Below, piece after piece: positions 1 to 5,664 of a stretch of DNA of 16,636 bases. The DNA lies in contig JADFSZ010000013.1 of assembly GCA_022560555.1 (NCBI GenBank), positions 1 to 16,636 of the forward strand, written 5' to 3'. This stretch comes from PVC group bacterium. Its GTDB lineage: Bacteria > GCA-001730085 > JADFSZ01. How positions within the stretch are numbered: the stretch's first letter is position 1; each line of letters opens with the position of its first letter. A program made the translations under genes and the position numbers. A model generated the notes under the pieces. It saw only the letters and a program-made list of their open reading frames with translations. It was not told the DNA's origin and did no database searches.

Positions 1-1
1 G

Positions 2-112
2 TTTACATACAGCTATAGAAACTTTGTAGATCCGAGTGGAATTTTACCATCCTACGCTCAATTTATATTTGCGAATGGCATAACAGAATCTGAAATGTAT
101 GGCGTAAGATAA
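2..112 (+). CDS. 3' end of an unidentified gene (partial)
   Basis: An open frame runs in from the left edge and gives 36 residues before a TAA at 110-112. The peptide has ordinary protein-like composition and contains the string NFVDPSGILPSY. The DPSG motif recalls the end of the core of Rhs/YD-repeat proteins, but one short motif is not enough for an assignment. The gene lies on the same strand as the next two genes and ends 70 bases before the GTG start of the first. It could also be a chance open frame. Confidence 0.3.
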   Translation, partial: FTYSYRNFVDPSGILPSYAQFIFANGITESEMYGVR

Positions 113-182
113 CAAAGAGTATAACAAGCCCAGAAAACCGTACAATGCAGGGTTGGAATAATAAAGAAAGGAGATGGCCCCG

Positions 183-602
183 GTGGAAAGTAATGACAGA
201 AAAGAACAATTTATTGAAATGAGAGCAAAAGGGATAAGCTATGACAAGATTTCCAGGGCCCTAGCTGTATCTAAGCCCACTCTTGTGAGATGGAGTAAAG
301 GTTTATCACAAACCATTAAGAATATGAAAGCCATCGAATTAGAGGTGCTGCTTGAAAAATATTATGCTACCAAAGTGAAAAGGATTGAACTCTTTGGAGA
401 GAAATTAAAGTGTATCAAAGACGAATTGGATAAAAGGGAATTGTCAGAGGTCTCTACAGAGAAGCTTTTTGAATTATACGTTAGATTTATCGAAATTCTC
501 AAGAAAGAGGTAGTAGATGTAGTATTTAGCGCGGAAAGTGACGTCATCGAGATGGTACATAAAATGAGTCAAGAAATAAATACTGAAACCTGGGGTGGAT
601 GA
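183..602 (+). CDS. Helix-turn-helix protein with helical C-terminal part
   Basis: The protein has 139 residues when started at GTG 183. An in-frame ATG at 174 directly abuts the Shine-Dalgarno sequence AAAGGAG (167-173) and so cannot use it, whereas GTG 183 lies 9 bases beyond it. Residues about 7-40 form a resolvase/transposase-like helix-turn-helix with ISYDKISRALAVSKPTLVRW. The rest is charged and predicted helical, with heptad-like stretches such as KRIELFGEKLKCIKDELDKR. No catalytic motif, signal peptide or membrane segment is seen. It probably binds DNA, and its small size and excisionase-like neighbour suggest a mobile-element regulator or terminase-small-subunit-like protein. That role is inference from context, and the exact family is not recognised. 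Confidence 0.75.
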   Translation: MESNDRKEQFIEMRAKGISYDKISRALAVSKPTLVRWSKGLSQTIKNMKAIELEVLLEKYYATKVKRIELFGEKLKCIKDELDKRELSEVSTEKLFELYVRFIEILKKEVVDVVFSAESDVIEMVHKMSQEINTETWGG

Positions 603-657
603 TAACAAAAGTTAACCGTTTTGTTACCACTTTAGCAATGGAGGAGTAGATTGCCTG

Positions 658-840
658 ATGGAGAAGCGCTATATAAGTTCACAAGAGTTATCTGATTTTA
701 TTGGAGTTAAACCTCAAACCCTTCGAAAATGGGTCTGCTATCGTAAGATTCCTTTTTTCAAAGTAGGAAGAATGGTCAAGTTTGACCTCCGAGAAATAGA
801 GAAATGGATGGAGAAAAAACGCAGAAAAGCTCTATATTGA
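658..840 (+). CDS. Excisionase/MerR-like small DNA-binding protein
   Basis: The 60-residue protein is essentially one winged-helix domain of the helix-turn-helix 17 / excisionase type. It starts YISSQELSDFIGVKPQTLRKW, continues with IPFFKVGRMVKFDLREIEKW, and ends in a basic tail. The pattern (helix-turn-helix, then I-P-x-x-K-x-G-R, then an acidic/aromatic helix) is typical of this family. GAGGAG at 641-646 stands 11 bases before the ATG. It follows the helix-turn-helix gene by 55 bases on the same strand, so the two may be co-transcribed. Proteins of this type act as recombination directionality factors or small regulators. No integrase is visible in the window, so its target is unknown. Confidence 0.8.
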   Translation: MEKRYISSQELSDFIGVKPQTLRKWVCYRKIPFFKVGRMVKFDLREIEKWMEKKRRKALY

Positions 841-870
841 CAACTACCCAAAACTATAGTAATGTATAGA

Positions 871-969
871 ACATGGCTTTGAAGAAAGGGATTCTTCGAT
901 AATCAAAATCAAAATAAAACCCATCTTGAGAAAAGACGGGTTTAAGAGATCAATAACCTAGAGCCATGT
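871..969 (-). repeat. 99-bp inverted-repeat element downstream of the riboswitch
   Basis: ACATGGCT (871-878) and AGCCATGT (962-969) are exact 8-base inverted repeats 83 bases apart. Between them lie two smaller hairpins. One is GAAGAA/TTCTTC at 881-897 with a 5-base loop. The other is the 11-bp terminator stem at 917-943. Read leftward, the whole block can close into a three-way junction. It could be a structured RNA, a small inserted element with short terminal repeats, or chance. Confidence 0.45.
901..943 (-). terminator. Leftward intrinsic terminator of the cobalamin riboswitch
   Basis: On the minus strand AAACCCGTCTT and AAGATGGGTTT form an 11-bp stem (917-943) with a 5-base loop and a single G-U pair. 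The stem is followed by TATTTTGATTTTG, an interrupted U-tract. On the plus strand the same stem has an A-C mismatch and no following T-run, so it belongs to leftward transcription. It lies about 55 bases past the aptamer, where the switch-controlled terminator would be expected. Confidence 0.7.
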
Positions 970-998
970 CCCCTATCCTCGAGGGTCAAGCGTGTTTA

Positions 999-1145
999 CT
1001 CGCTAGCAGGCTTTCTGGCTCACGGCTTATCTACTCGCCCTGCCTTCCCACCCCAAATCTTCGGAGCAGTGGCTCTTTGGCTTTCGTATCCGTTTACAGC
1101 AGCGGGTCTGCACCTGATTTTCACAGGTTTTCCTACACTAACGAA
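999..1145 (-). promoter_or_regulatory. Cobalamin (B12) riboswitch aptamer, leftward
   Basis: Read on the minus strand, the segment carries the conserved blocks of the adenosylcobalamin riboswitch in order. They are GTGAAAATCAGGTGC, GACCCGC..CTGTAAACGG, GCCACTG, GGGAAGGC, and GAGCCAGAAAGCCTGC (the usual GAGCCAGGAGACCTGC box). The ends pair as P1: TTCGTTAG (1138-1145) with CTAGCGAG (999-1006), 8 bp with two G-U pairs. It binds a cobalamin and normally shuts off B12 uptake or synthesis genes. A terminator follows at 901-943 and a promoter precedes at 1182-1211. No leftward gene follows within the window, which is unusual. Confidence 0.93.
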
Positions 1146-1181
1146 ATGACTGTTTACAAAGAACGAAATTTAACAGCATCC

Positions 1182-1211
1182 AAAATAGCACGTCTTCAGA
1201 TAATTTGTCAA
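1182..1211 (-). promoter_or_regulatory. Predicted promoter of the leftward riboswitch transcript
   Basis: On the minus strand, TTGACA (1206-1211) is followed after 18 bases by TATTTT (1182-1187). Transcription would start near 1175, about 30 bases before the aptamer. The perfect -35 box and the position immediately upstream of the riboswitch support the call. The -10 box is only a 4 of 6 match. Confidence 0.5.
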
Positions 1212-1230
1212 TGGCTTATTTTTCGCCTCT

Positions 1231-1258
1231 TTTACAGAAGGTTCCTTTTATGTATAAT
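1231..1258 (+). promoter_or_regulatory. Predicted promoter of the adenosyltransferase gene
   Basis: TTTACA (1231-1236), a 16-base spacer and a perfect TATAAT (1253-1258) lie upstream of the ATG at 1287. The expected start near 1265 leaves a leader of about 22 bases. It faces away from the riboswitch promoter, so the two transcripts diverge from a region of about 80 bases and the riboswitch cannot act on this gene in cis. Confidence 0.55.
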
Positions 1259-1286
1259 ACACCGATTCATATCCACGGAAGAATTT

Positions 1287-1892
1287 ATGTCGCTACATAT
1301 TCATCGGGTATATACAAAAATCGGAGATGACGGATTAACACAACTTATGGGATCTCCCCGCGTTCCAAAGCATTCGCTTCCCATCGAATGCCTCGGGGCC
1401 TGTGACGAACTATGCGCTTTTATCGCCATGATTTCGATTCATTTAAAAGCTGTGAAAACGAAAAAGGTGTTTTCCGGGCAGATTATAAAACTGCTCACCC
1501 AAATCCAAAATGATGTGTTTGACATCGGGTACATCGTCACACACTCGAAACTTTCAGCCCATGATGCCCAATCCGTTTTTCCAACAAATAAAGTGGATCT
1601 TCTCGAAAAATGGCTGGACACGTGGTCTTCAGAACTCCCGCCTTTGATGTCTTTTATACTGGGCGGAGGAGGTATTCTTTCAGGTTCAACACACGTAGCG
1701 CGTACTATCTGCAGAAAAACAGAGAGGCTGTTCTGGGCCTATCAAAAAAAGAGGCGCTTGCCTTTGAGCTGTCTCAAATACCTTAATCGCTTATCGGATT
1801 TTTTGTTTGTGCTTGCCCGGAAATTGGCTTTCACATTCCACGAAAACGAAACCCTTTGGAATATCCCGAAAATCCCGCACCGAAAAAAATAA
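1287..1892 (+). CDS. PduO-type cob(I)alamin adenosyltransferase
   Basis: The 201-residue protein transfers the adenosyl group of ATP to cob(I)alamin to make adenosylcobalamin. The N-terminal YTKIGDDGLTQL matches the ATP-binding TKxGDxGxT motif. It is followed by GACDELCAFI, IQNDVFDIG, FILGGGG (usually FVLPGG), ARTICRKTER (usually RxxCRRAER) and the C-terminal YLNRLSDFLFVLAR. The key Phe and the two Arg of the RTxxR motif are kept, while P to G in FxLPGG and RRAER to RKTER are departures. The open frame extends upstream to 966, but that part lies over the riboswitch. The ATG at 1287 with GGAAG just before it starts exactly at the family's N-terminus. It ends 12 bases from the convergent repair gene. 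It probably serves B12-dependent enzymes encoded elsewhere. Confidence 0.9.
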   Translation: MSLHIHRVYTKIGDDGLTQLMGSPRVPKHSLPIECLGACDELCAFIAMISIHLKAVKTKKVFSGQIIKLLTQIQNDVFDIGYIVTHSKLSAHDAQSVFPTNKVDLLEKWLDTWSSELPPLMSFILGGGGILSGSTHVARTICRKTERLFWAYQKKRRLPLSCLKYLNRLSDFLFVLARKLAFTFHENETLWNIPKIPHRKK

Positions 1893-1904
1893 AAAACCAA
1901 AAGC

Positions 1905-2333
1905 TTAAAGAAGATTTTCGACCTTTAGCAGTTTCTTCTTTTTCAAAATCCCGGATGAAAATCCACCGAGATCCCCATCGGATCGAACGACATAGTGACA
2001 CGGAATGAGAATCGGTGTACGGTTTTTGCTCATCACGCGGCCAACCGCGCGCGCGGCTTTCGGAACTCCCCCCTTTACGGCAAGTTCTTTGTAAGATAAG
2101 AGGCGCCCTGTTTTTCGTCTGTAAAGGGCCTTGAGGATCTTTTTTTCGAAAAGGGTGTATCTACCCCAATCAATTGAAACAGAGTTAAAACGCCGCAACC
2201 CCGTATCGCAATATTGAATTAAGGATGCTTTTAGTTTTTTTAAATCTAAATCATCCCTGTTTTCAACTCGCCCTTTTTGAAAATTAATAGAATAAACTTT
2301 TTTAGCCCGCATTTCCAGATGAATCCACCCCAT
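1905..2333 (-). CDS. ogt: Methylated-DNA-[protein]-cysteine S-methyltransferase (Ogt/MGMT-like)
   Basis: From ATG 2333 the protein has 142 residues. The C-terminal half is the O6-alkylguanine transferase domain: LSYKELAVKGGVPKAARAVG (recognition helix with the DNA-inserting Arg95), IPCHYVV with the acceptor Cys112, and GDLGGFSSGI...KKKLL. It would repair O6-alkylguanine by a suicide transfer to Cys112. The family signature is PCHR; here Arg is replaced by Tyr (PCHY). The N-terminal half is short and poorly conserved, as is common. The frame stays open to 2462 but would overlap tgt by 113 bases, so ATG 2333, 16 bases after the tgt stop, is preferred; ATG 2312 is possible. There is no clear Shine-Dalgarno, and translational coupling with tgt is likely. 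Confidence 0.85.
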   Translation of the reverse strand: MGWIHLEMRAKKVYSINFQKGRVENRDDLDLKKLKASLIQYCDTGLRRFNSVSIDWGRYTLFEKKILKALYRRKTGRLLSYKELAVKGGVPKAARAVGRVMSKNRTPILIPCHYVVRSDGDLGGFSSGILKKKKLLKVENLL

Positions 2334-2349
2334 ATTTTTCGAATAAATA

Positions 2350-3504
2350 TTATCGGCTGCGACAAACTTTTTCAGATTTGTTCGACTGATACTCTTTGCA
2401 GAATTCTTTTTTGTAGTTTTCAAATGTGCCCTCCTCAATATGTTCGCGGCATTCCCGCACAAGGTTTAAAACAAAGTGAAGATTATGTATCGAATTTAGA
2501 TGCAATCCCAATATTTCCTGAGCCTGCATCAAATGCCGCAAATACGCCTTTGTAAATTTTTGACATGTAGCGCATGCACACCCCTCTTCTATCGGAGTAA
2601 AATCCTCGATGAATCTAGCGTTTCGAATGTTGATCGGCCCCTGTCTTGTGAAAAGAGACCCATTTCTGGCATTTCTGGTCGGCATCACACAATCAAACAT
2701 ATCAATACCTTCCCCGATCGCTCTCACCAAATCCACGGGTTCTCCGACTCCCATCAGATATCGGGGACGGTCTTCGGGCAAAAGATCAATAAAACTATCC
2801 AACACCCGGTACAATTCATCCCGCTCCTCTCCAACAGATAATCCGCCAATAGCATACCCGGGGAAATCCAAGCTCAACAATTCTTCGGCTGATTCTACCC
2901 GCAAATCAGGAAACATCCCTCCTTGAATAATTCCAAAGAGCATCTGACTGGGGTCTTGCCTTTGCACAAGAAATCGCTCTTTGGAAAGGGCGGCCCAGCG
3001 ATGTGTCCTCTGAAGAGAAATCCGGACTTCTTCTTGGGAGGCATCATGACTCACACATTCATCAAGCGGCATCAGTATATCTGAGCCCAACTGCAGCTGA
3101 AGATCAATCACTTTTGCGGGAGTTAACTCATGTTTGGATCCGTCAATATGTGACTGAAACGTGACACCCAAGTCTGTAATTGATCTAAGACGCGCTAAGC
3201 TAAAAACTTGAAACCCACCGCTGTCCGTTAATATCGGCTTTGGCCAAGCCATAAACTCATGAAGCCCGCCCGCTTTTTGAATGATGTCACACCCGGGCCT
3301 TAAATTGAGATGATAGGTGTTCGATAAAACAATCTCAGTTCCCATCTTCATCAAGTCATCGGGAGACAATGTCTTCACAGTCGCGAGAGTGCCAACAGGC
3401 ATAAAGACGGGAGTTTCGATCAGGCCATGGGCTGTTTGAAGTTCACCGGTACGCGCGCGCGTTTTTGCATCATGGGCCTTACGAATAAATGACATGCCGC
3501 TCAT
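2350..3504 (-). CDS. tgt: tRNA-guanine transglycosylase (queuine tRNA-ribosyltransferase)
   Basis: Tgt swaps the wobble guanine of tRNAs reading Asp, Asn, His and Tyr codons for preQ1, the key step of queuosine synthesis. The 384-residue length is typical. It opens with ARTGELQTAHG and TPVFMPVGT. Asp94 in ILTDSGGFQVFS is the general acid/base and Asp271 in DMFDCVMPTRNARNG is the nucleophile. The zinc site is Cys309, Cys311, Cys314 and His340 (CACATC...HLNSIHNLHF). The start at ATG 3504 has no good ribosome site; ATG 3495 is an alternative only 3 codons in. It follows a small hypothetical gene by 45 bases and precedes the repair gene. No other queuosine gene is in the window. The C-terminal tail after residue 360 is variable and basic. 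Confidence 0.97.
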   Translation of the reverse strand: MSGMSFIRKAHDAKTRARTGELQTAHGLIETPVFMPVGTLATVKTLSPDDLMKMGTEIVLSNTYHLNLRPGCDIIQKAGGLHEFMAWPKPILTDSGGFQVFSLARLRSITDLGVTFQSHIDGSKHELTPAKVIDLQLQLGSDILMPLDECVSHDASQEEVRISLQRTHRWAALSKERFLVQRQDPSQMLFGIIQGGMFPDLRVESAEELLSLDFPGYAIGGLSVGEERDELYRVLDSFIDLLPEDRPRYLMGVGEPVDLVRAIGEGIDMFDCVMPTRNARNGSLFTRQGPINIRNARFIEDFTPIEEGCACATCQKFTKAYLRHLMQAQEILGLHLNSIHNLHFVLNLVRECREHIEEGTFENYKKEFCKEYQSNKSEKVCRSR

Positions 3505-3549
3505 TTTACATAAGAGCTTTCGGATTGTACAGGAATAGATAGATGGGAC

Positions 3550-4056
3550 TTAGAAGGCGCCGCTTTTTTTAGTATTGTCCTCGAGAGCCACTTCCAGATT
3601 TCTCCATTGTCCGGAAAGCTCTTCAATACAAAGAACAAGTTGCCGTACTTCAGGATAGAGGGTGTTGACAATTTTTGTTTTTTGATAAATTTCCGGTACG
3701 GACATCTCTTTCATAAGAACGGAGAACTTATTTAGTATTTCTGTTTTTTCTCTCGGAAACACAATCGAGGATTTAATCAAAGCTTCAACAAACTCTTTGA
3801 TCATTTGAGCCAAATGAACTTTTCCGAATCTGTGAAAATATTTAATTGCTTGATCAACACGGTATAGATGGACTCTCTCAATATGTTTCAGGGCATCAAC
3901 TGATATGTCCAAGAATTCACATGTAAAATCTTCAGGTATCAGTTCGGTCTCTTCAGGAATTTTGGCCGGTTTCTTTTTACGGAGGATGGCCAAATACCCT
4001 TTAATCTCTTCGGCCAAATTTTCCATGTATTCAAATTTAAACTTTCTCTTATTCAT
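3550..4056 (-). CDS. Hypothetical helical protein, 168 aa
   Basis: The 168-residue soluble protein is of unrecognised family. It is rich in Lys, Glu and Leu with long predicted helices, and has no signal peptide, membrane segment or Cys/His metal cluster. Features that can be described are a basic segment AILRKKKPAKIPEET near residue 25-35, the stretch HIERVHLYRVDQAIKYFHRFGKVH in the middle, and LYPEVRQLVLCIEELSGQW near the C-terminus. AAAGGAG stands 9-10 bases before ATG 4056, a strong ribosome site. A predicted promoter lies at 4161-4188, so it is probably the first gene of a short operon with tgt and ogt. No function is proposed; the composition would suit a small adaptor or regulatory protein. 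Confidence 0.75.
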   Translation of the reverse strand: MNKRKFKFEYMENLAEEIKGYLAILRKKKPAKIPEETELIPEDFTCEFLDISVDALKHIERVHLYRVDQAIKYFHRFGKVHLAQMIKEFVEALIKSSIVFPREKTEILNKFSVLMKEMSVPEIYQKTKIVNTLYPEVRQLVLCIEELSGQWRNLEVALEDNTKKSGAF

Positions 4057-4160
4057 ACCTTTTCACTCCTTTTGTAACAGAGACAATGCGCCGTACAGTT
4101 AAATGCGCAAGAAGCATGCCAAACAATAAATTTGTAAGCACTTAATATTAAATGGGTTAG

Positions 4161-4188
4161 ATTATGACCAAGAATTAGAAAATGTCAA
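4161..4188 (-). promoter_or_regulatory. Predicted promoter of the hypothetical-tgt-ogt group
   Basis: On the minus strand a perfect TTGACA (4183-4188) is followed after 16 bases by CATAAT (4161-4166), 5 of 6 to consensus. Transcription would begin near 4154, leaving a leader of about 100 bases before the ATG at 4056. It sits in the 193-base gap after the MoxR gene, so the downstream genes need not depend on read-through. Confidence 0.55.
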
Positions 4189-4201
4189 AAATACTTAACA
4201 T

Positions 4202-4219
4202 TGTTACATCTGTGTAACA
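4202..4219 (-). repeat. Perfect inverted repeat TGTTACA-N4-TGTAACA
   Basis: Two 7-base arms separated by TCTG form a perfect palindrome 13 bases upstream of the -35 box of the promoter at 4161-4188 and 30 bases past the MoxR stop codon. It could be an operator for a dimeric regulator. As RNA it could be a short hairpin ending the MoxR transcript, although the following minus-strand sequence (AATGTTAAGTATTTTT) is a poor U-tract. Confidence 0.45.
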
Positions 4220-4249
4220 TTTTTCGATAGGGCCCTATAGTAAATATAT

Positions 4250-5242
4250 TTAAGGTACTTCAATCACGTTGAAGATTTTTTCGATGATATGTTCGCTCGT
4301 CAGATCCTCTGCCTCGGCTTCATACGTAATGATTACACGATGCCTTAGGATATCCATTCCAACCGATTTAACATCATGCGGAGTAACATAGCCGCGTCCG
4401 TTCAAAAAGGCATGGGCCTTGGACGCCAAGGCCAGAGAAATCGTCGCGCGGGGGGATGCCCCGTATTCAATAAAACTCGCGATATCCAGATTATACTGTT
4501 TTGGATCCCTTGTTGCCATCACAATGTCGACAATATAGTTTTCAAGTTTTTCATCCAAGTAGATCTCATTGATAATCTGTCTGGATTTGAGTATAACATC
4601 CGGAGTGACAATCGGCGTTACTTCTGTCTCTTTGTCAACCACAGCCATCCGTTTTAAAATTTCTTTCTCTTCTGCTTTATTGGGATATGTTATCTTCAAC
4701 TTCATCAAAAACCTGTCCACTTGCGCTTCAGGCAAAGGATAGGTCCCCTCCTGTTCAATAGGATTTTGTGTCGCAAATACAAGAAACAATGTATCCAGCT
4801 TTTTGGTTGAGCTTCCCAAGGTGACTTGGCGTTCCTGCATCGCTTCAAGAAGAGCGCTTTGCACTTTCGCGGGCGCGCGATTAATTTCGTCTGCTAAAAT
4901 AATATTTGAAAAAATAGGCCCTTCTTTGACGGAGAAGGTCCCGTCCTTTGGATTATAGATCTGTGTACCAACGATATCGGCCGGAAGTAAATCAGGTGTG
5001 AATTGAATTCTTTGAAATTTAGCTTGAATGGTTTTGGCGAGGGTTGAAATAGTAAGTGTCTTGGCAAGTCCGGGAACACCTTCAATCAAAATATGGCCGT
5101 CTGTCAGAATCCCGATGAGGAGACGTTCAATCACATAACGCTGTCCAACAATAACTTTAGAGATCTCATCCCGTAAGCGCTCAAGGTAAATCCCCTCCGA
5201 TCGAACACGTTCATTTAACGCCTGAATGTCATCATGTCTCAT
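4250..5242 (-). CDS. MoxR-family AAA+ ATPase
   Basis: The 330-residue cytoplasmic AAA+ ATPase matches the MoxR family closely in length and motifs: Walker A GVPGLAKT (55-62), FTPDLLPADIVGT, Walker B IILADEINRAP (114-123), sensor 1 FATQNPIEQEGTYPLPEAQVDRF (156-178), and the sensor 2 region GASPRATISL with Arg265. MoxR ATPases act as chaperones, usually with VWA-domain partners, in cofactor insertion or envelope and stress functions. They are normally followed by DUF58 and VWA genes; here the next gene is across a 193-base gap and resembles neither. It starts 8 bases after the DUF4186 gene, with AAGGCG before the ATG, so it is likely the last gene of the rny operon. Confidence 0.95.
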   Translation of the reverse strand: MRHDDIQALNERVRSEGIYLERLRDEISKVIVGQRYVIERLLIGILTDGHILIEGVPGLAKTLTISTLAKTIQAKFQRIQFTPDLLPADIVGTQIYNPKDGTFSVKEGPIFSNIILADEINRAPAKVQSALLEAMQERQVTLGSSTKKLDTLFLVFATQNPIEQEGTYPLPEAQVDRFLMKLKITYPNKAEEKEILKRMAVVDKETEVTPIVTPDVILKSRQIINEIYLDEKLENYIVDIVMATRDPKQYNLDIASFIEYGASPRATISLALASKAHAFLNGRGYVTPHDVKSVGMDILRHRVIITYEAEAEDLTSEHIIEKIFNVIEVP

Positions 5243-5250
5243 ATATCGCC

Positions 5251-5664
5251 TTAAGACTTCTCTGTTCCGATTTTTTCCTTCTTGTCCTTTTTCCTTTTAG
5301 GTTGATTTTTTACACATTGTTTTTCCAGCCACTCAAGAATCACATCTCCTGTGTACTGAATTTCTTTCTGATTCAATTGTCGATTTATTTTAATTTTGTG
5401 CCATTTCTCAAGACATTTCCTACAGCAAGTAGCTGTTGCGTGCTGAGCTTTAAATACGGGATGTCCCGACATGGGTGTCTGCTTTCCGTCATTTTTAATC
5501 ACCGGCGGCGCAATCCGACGCGCTATGAAATCATAGGCATGCTTCTTTATCGTATCAAACCCTCGAACAGAAATATATTCCAAATCTTTTTCATCCAGCT
5601 TAAACTGACTTCTGAAACTTGATTGTGTTAAACGTTTCAATACATCATCGATTTTTTTAGACAT
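5251..5664 (-). CDS. DUF4186 family protein
   Basis: The 137-residue protein matches my recollection of the DUF4186 family: FRSQFKLDEKDLEYI, a central HAYDFIARRIAPP, then NDGKQTPMSGHPVFKAQHAT and CCRKCLEKWHKI. These near-invariant blocks contain Cys and His residues that could bind a metal. The function of the family is unknown. The C-terminal 20 residues are very Lys-rich and look like an unstructured extension. It overlaps the end of ymdB by 8 bases and precedes the MoxR gene by 8, so all three are surely on one transcript. AAGGGAAAGAGGAG precedes the ATG. No membrane segment or signal peptide is seen. Confidence 0.85.
   Translation of the reverse strand: MSKKIDDVLKRLTQSSFRSQFKLDEKDLEYISVRGFDTIKKHAYDFIARRIAPPVIKNDGKQTPMSGHPVFKAQHATATCCRKCLEKWHKIKINRQLNQKEIQYTGDVILEWLEKQCVKNQPKRKKDKKEKIGTEKS

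Noticed and set aside
966-1286. N-terminal extension of the adenosyltransferase frame by 107 codons
   Set aside because: It is antisense to the riboswitch, has no family similarity, and the ATG at 1287 with its own ribosome site and promoter fits the family N-terminus.
1911-1951. Weak GAAGA/TCTTC hairpin followed by TTTTT on the plus strand
   Set aside because: The stem has only 5 AT-rich pairs with a long loop inside the ogt coding sequence, too weak to call as the adenosyltransferase terminator.
2334-2462. Longer start for the Ogt-like gene
   Set aside because: It would overlap tgt by 113 bases and the added residues do not resemble the family.
4229-4238. GGGCCC-centred palindrome near the MoxR stop
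   Set aside because: A short restriction-site-like palindrome without flanking symmetry or a partner site.
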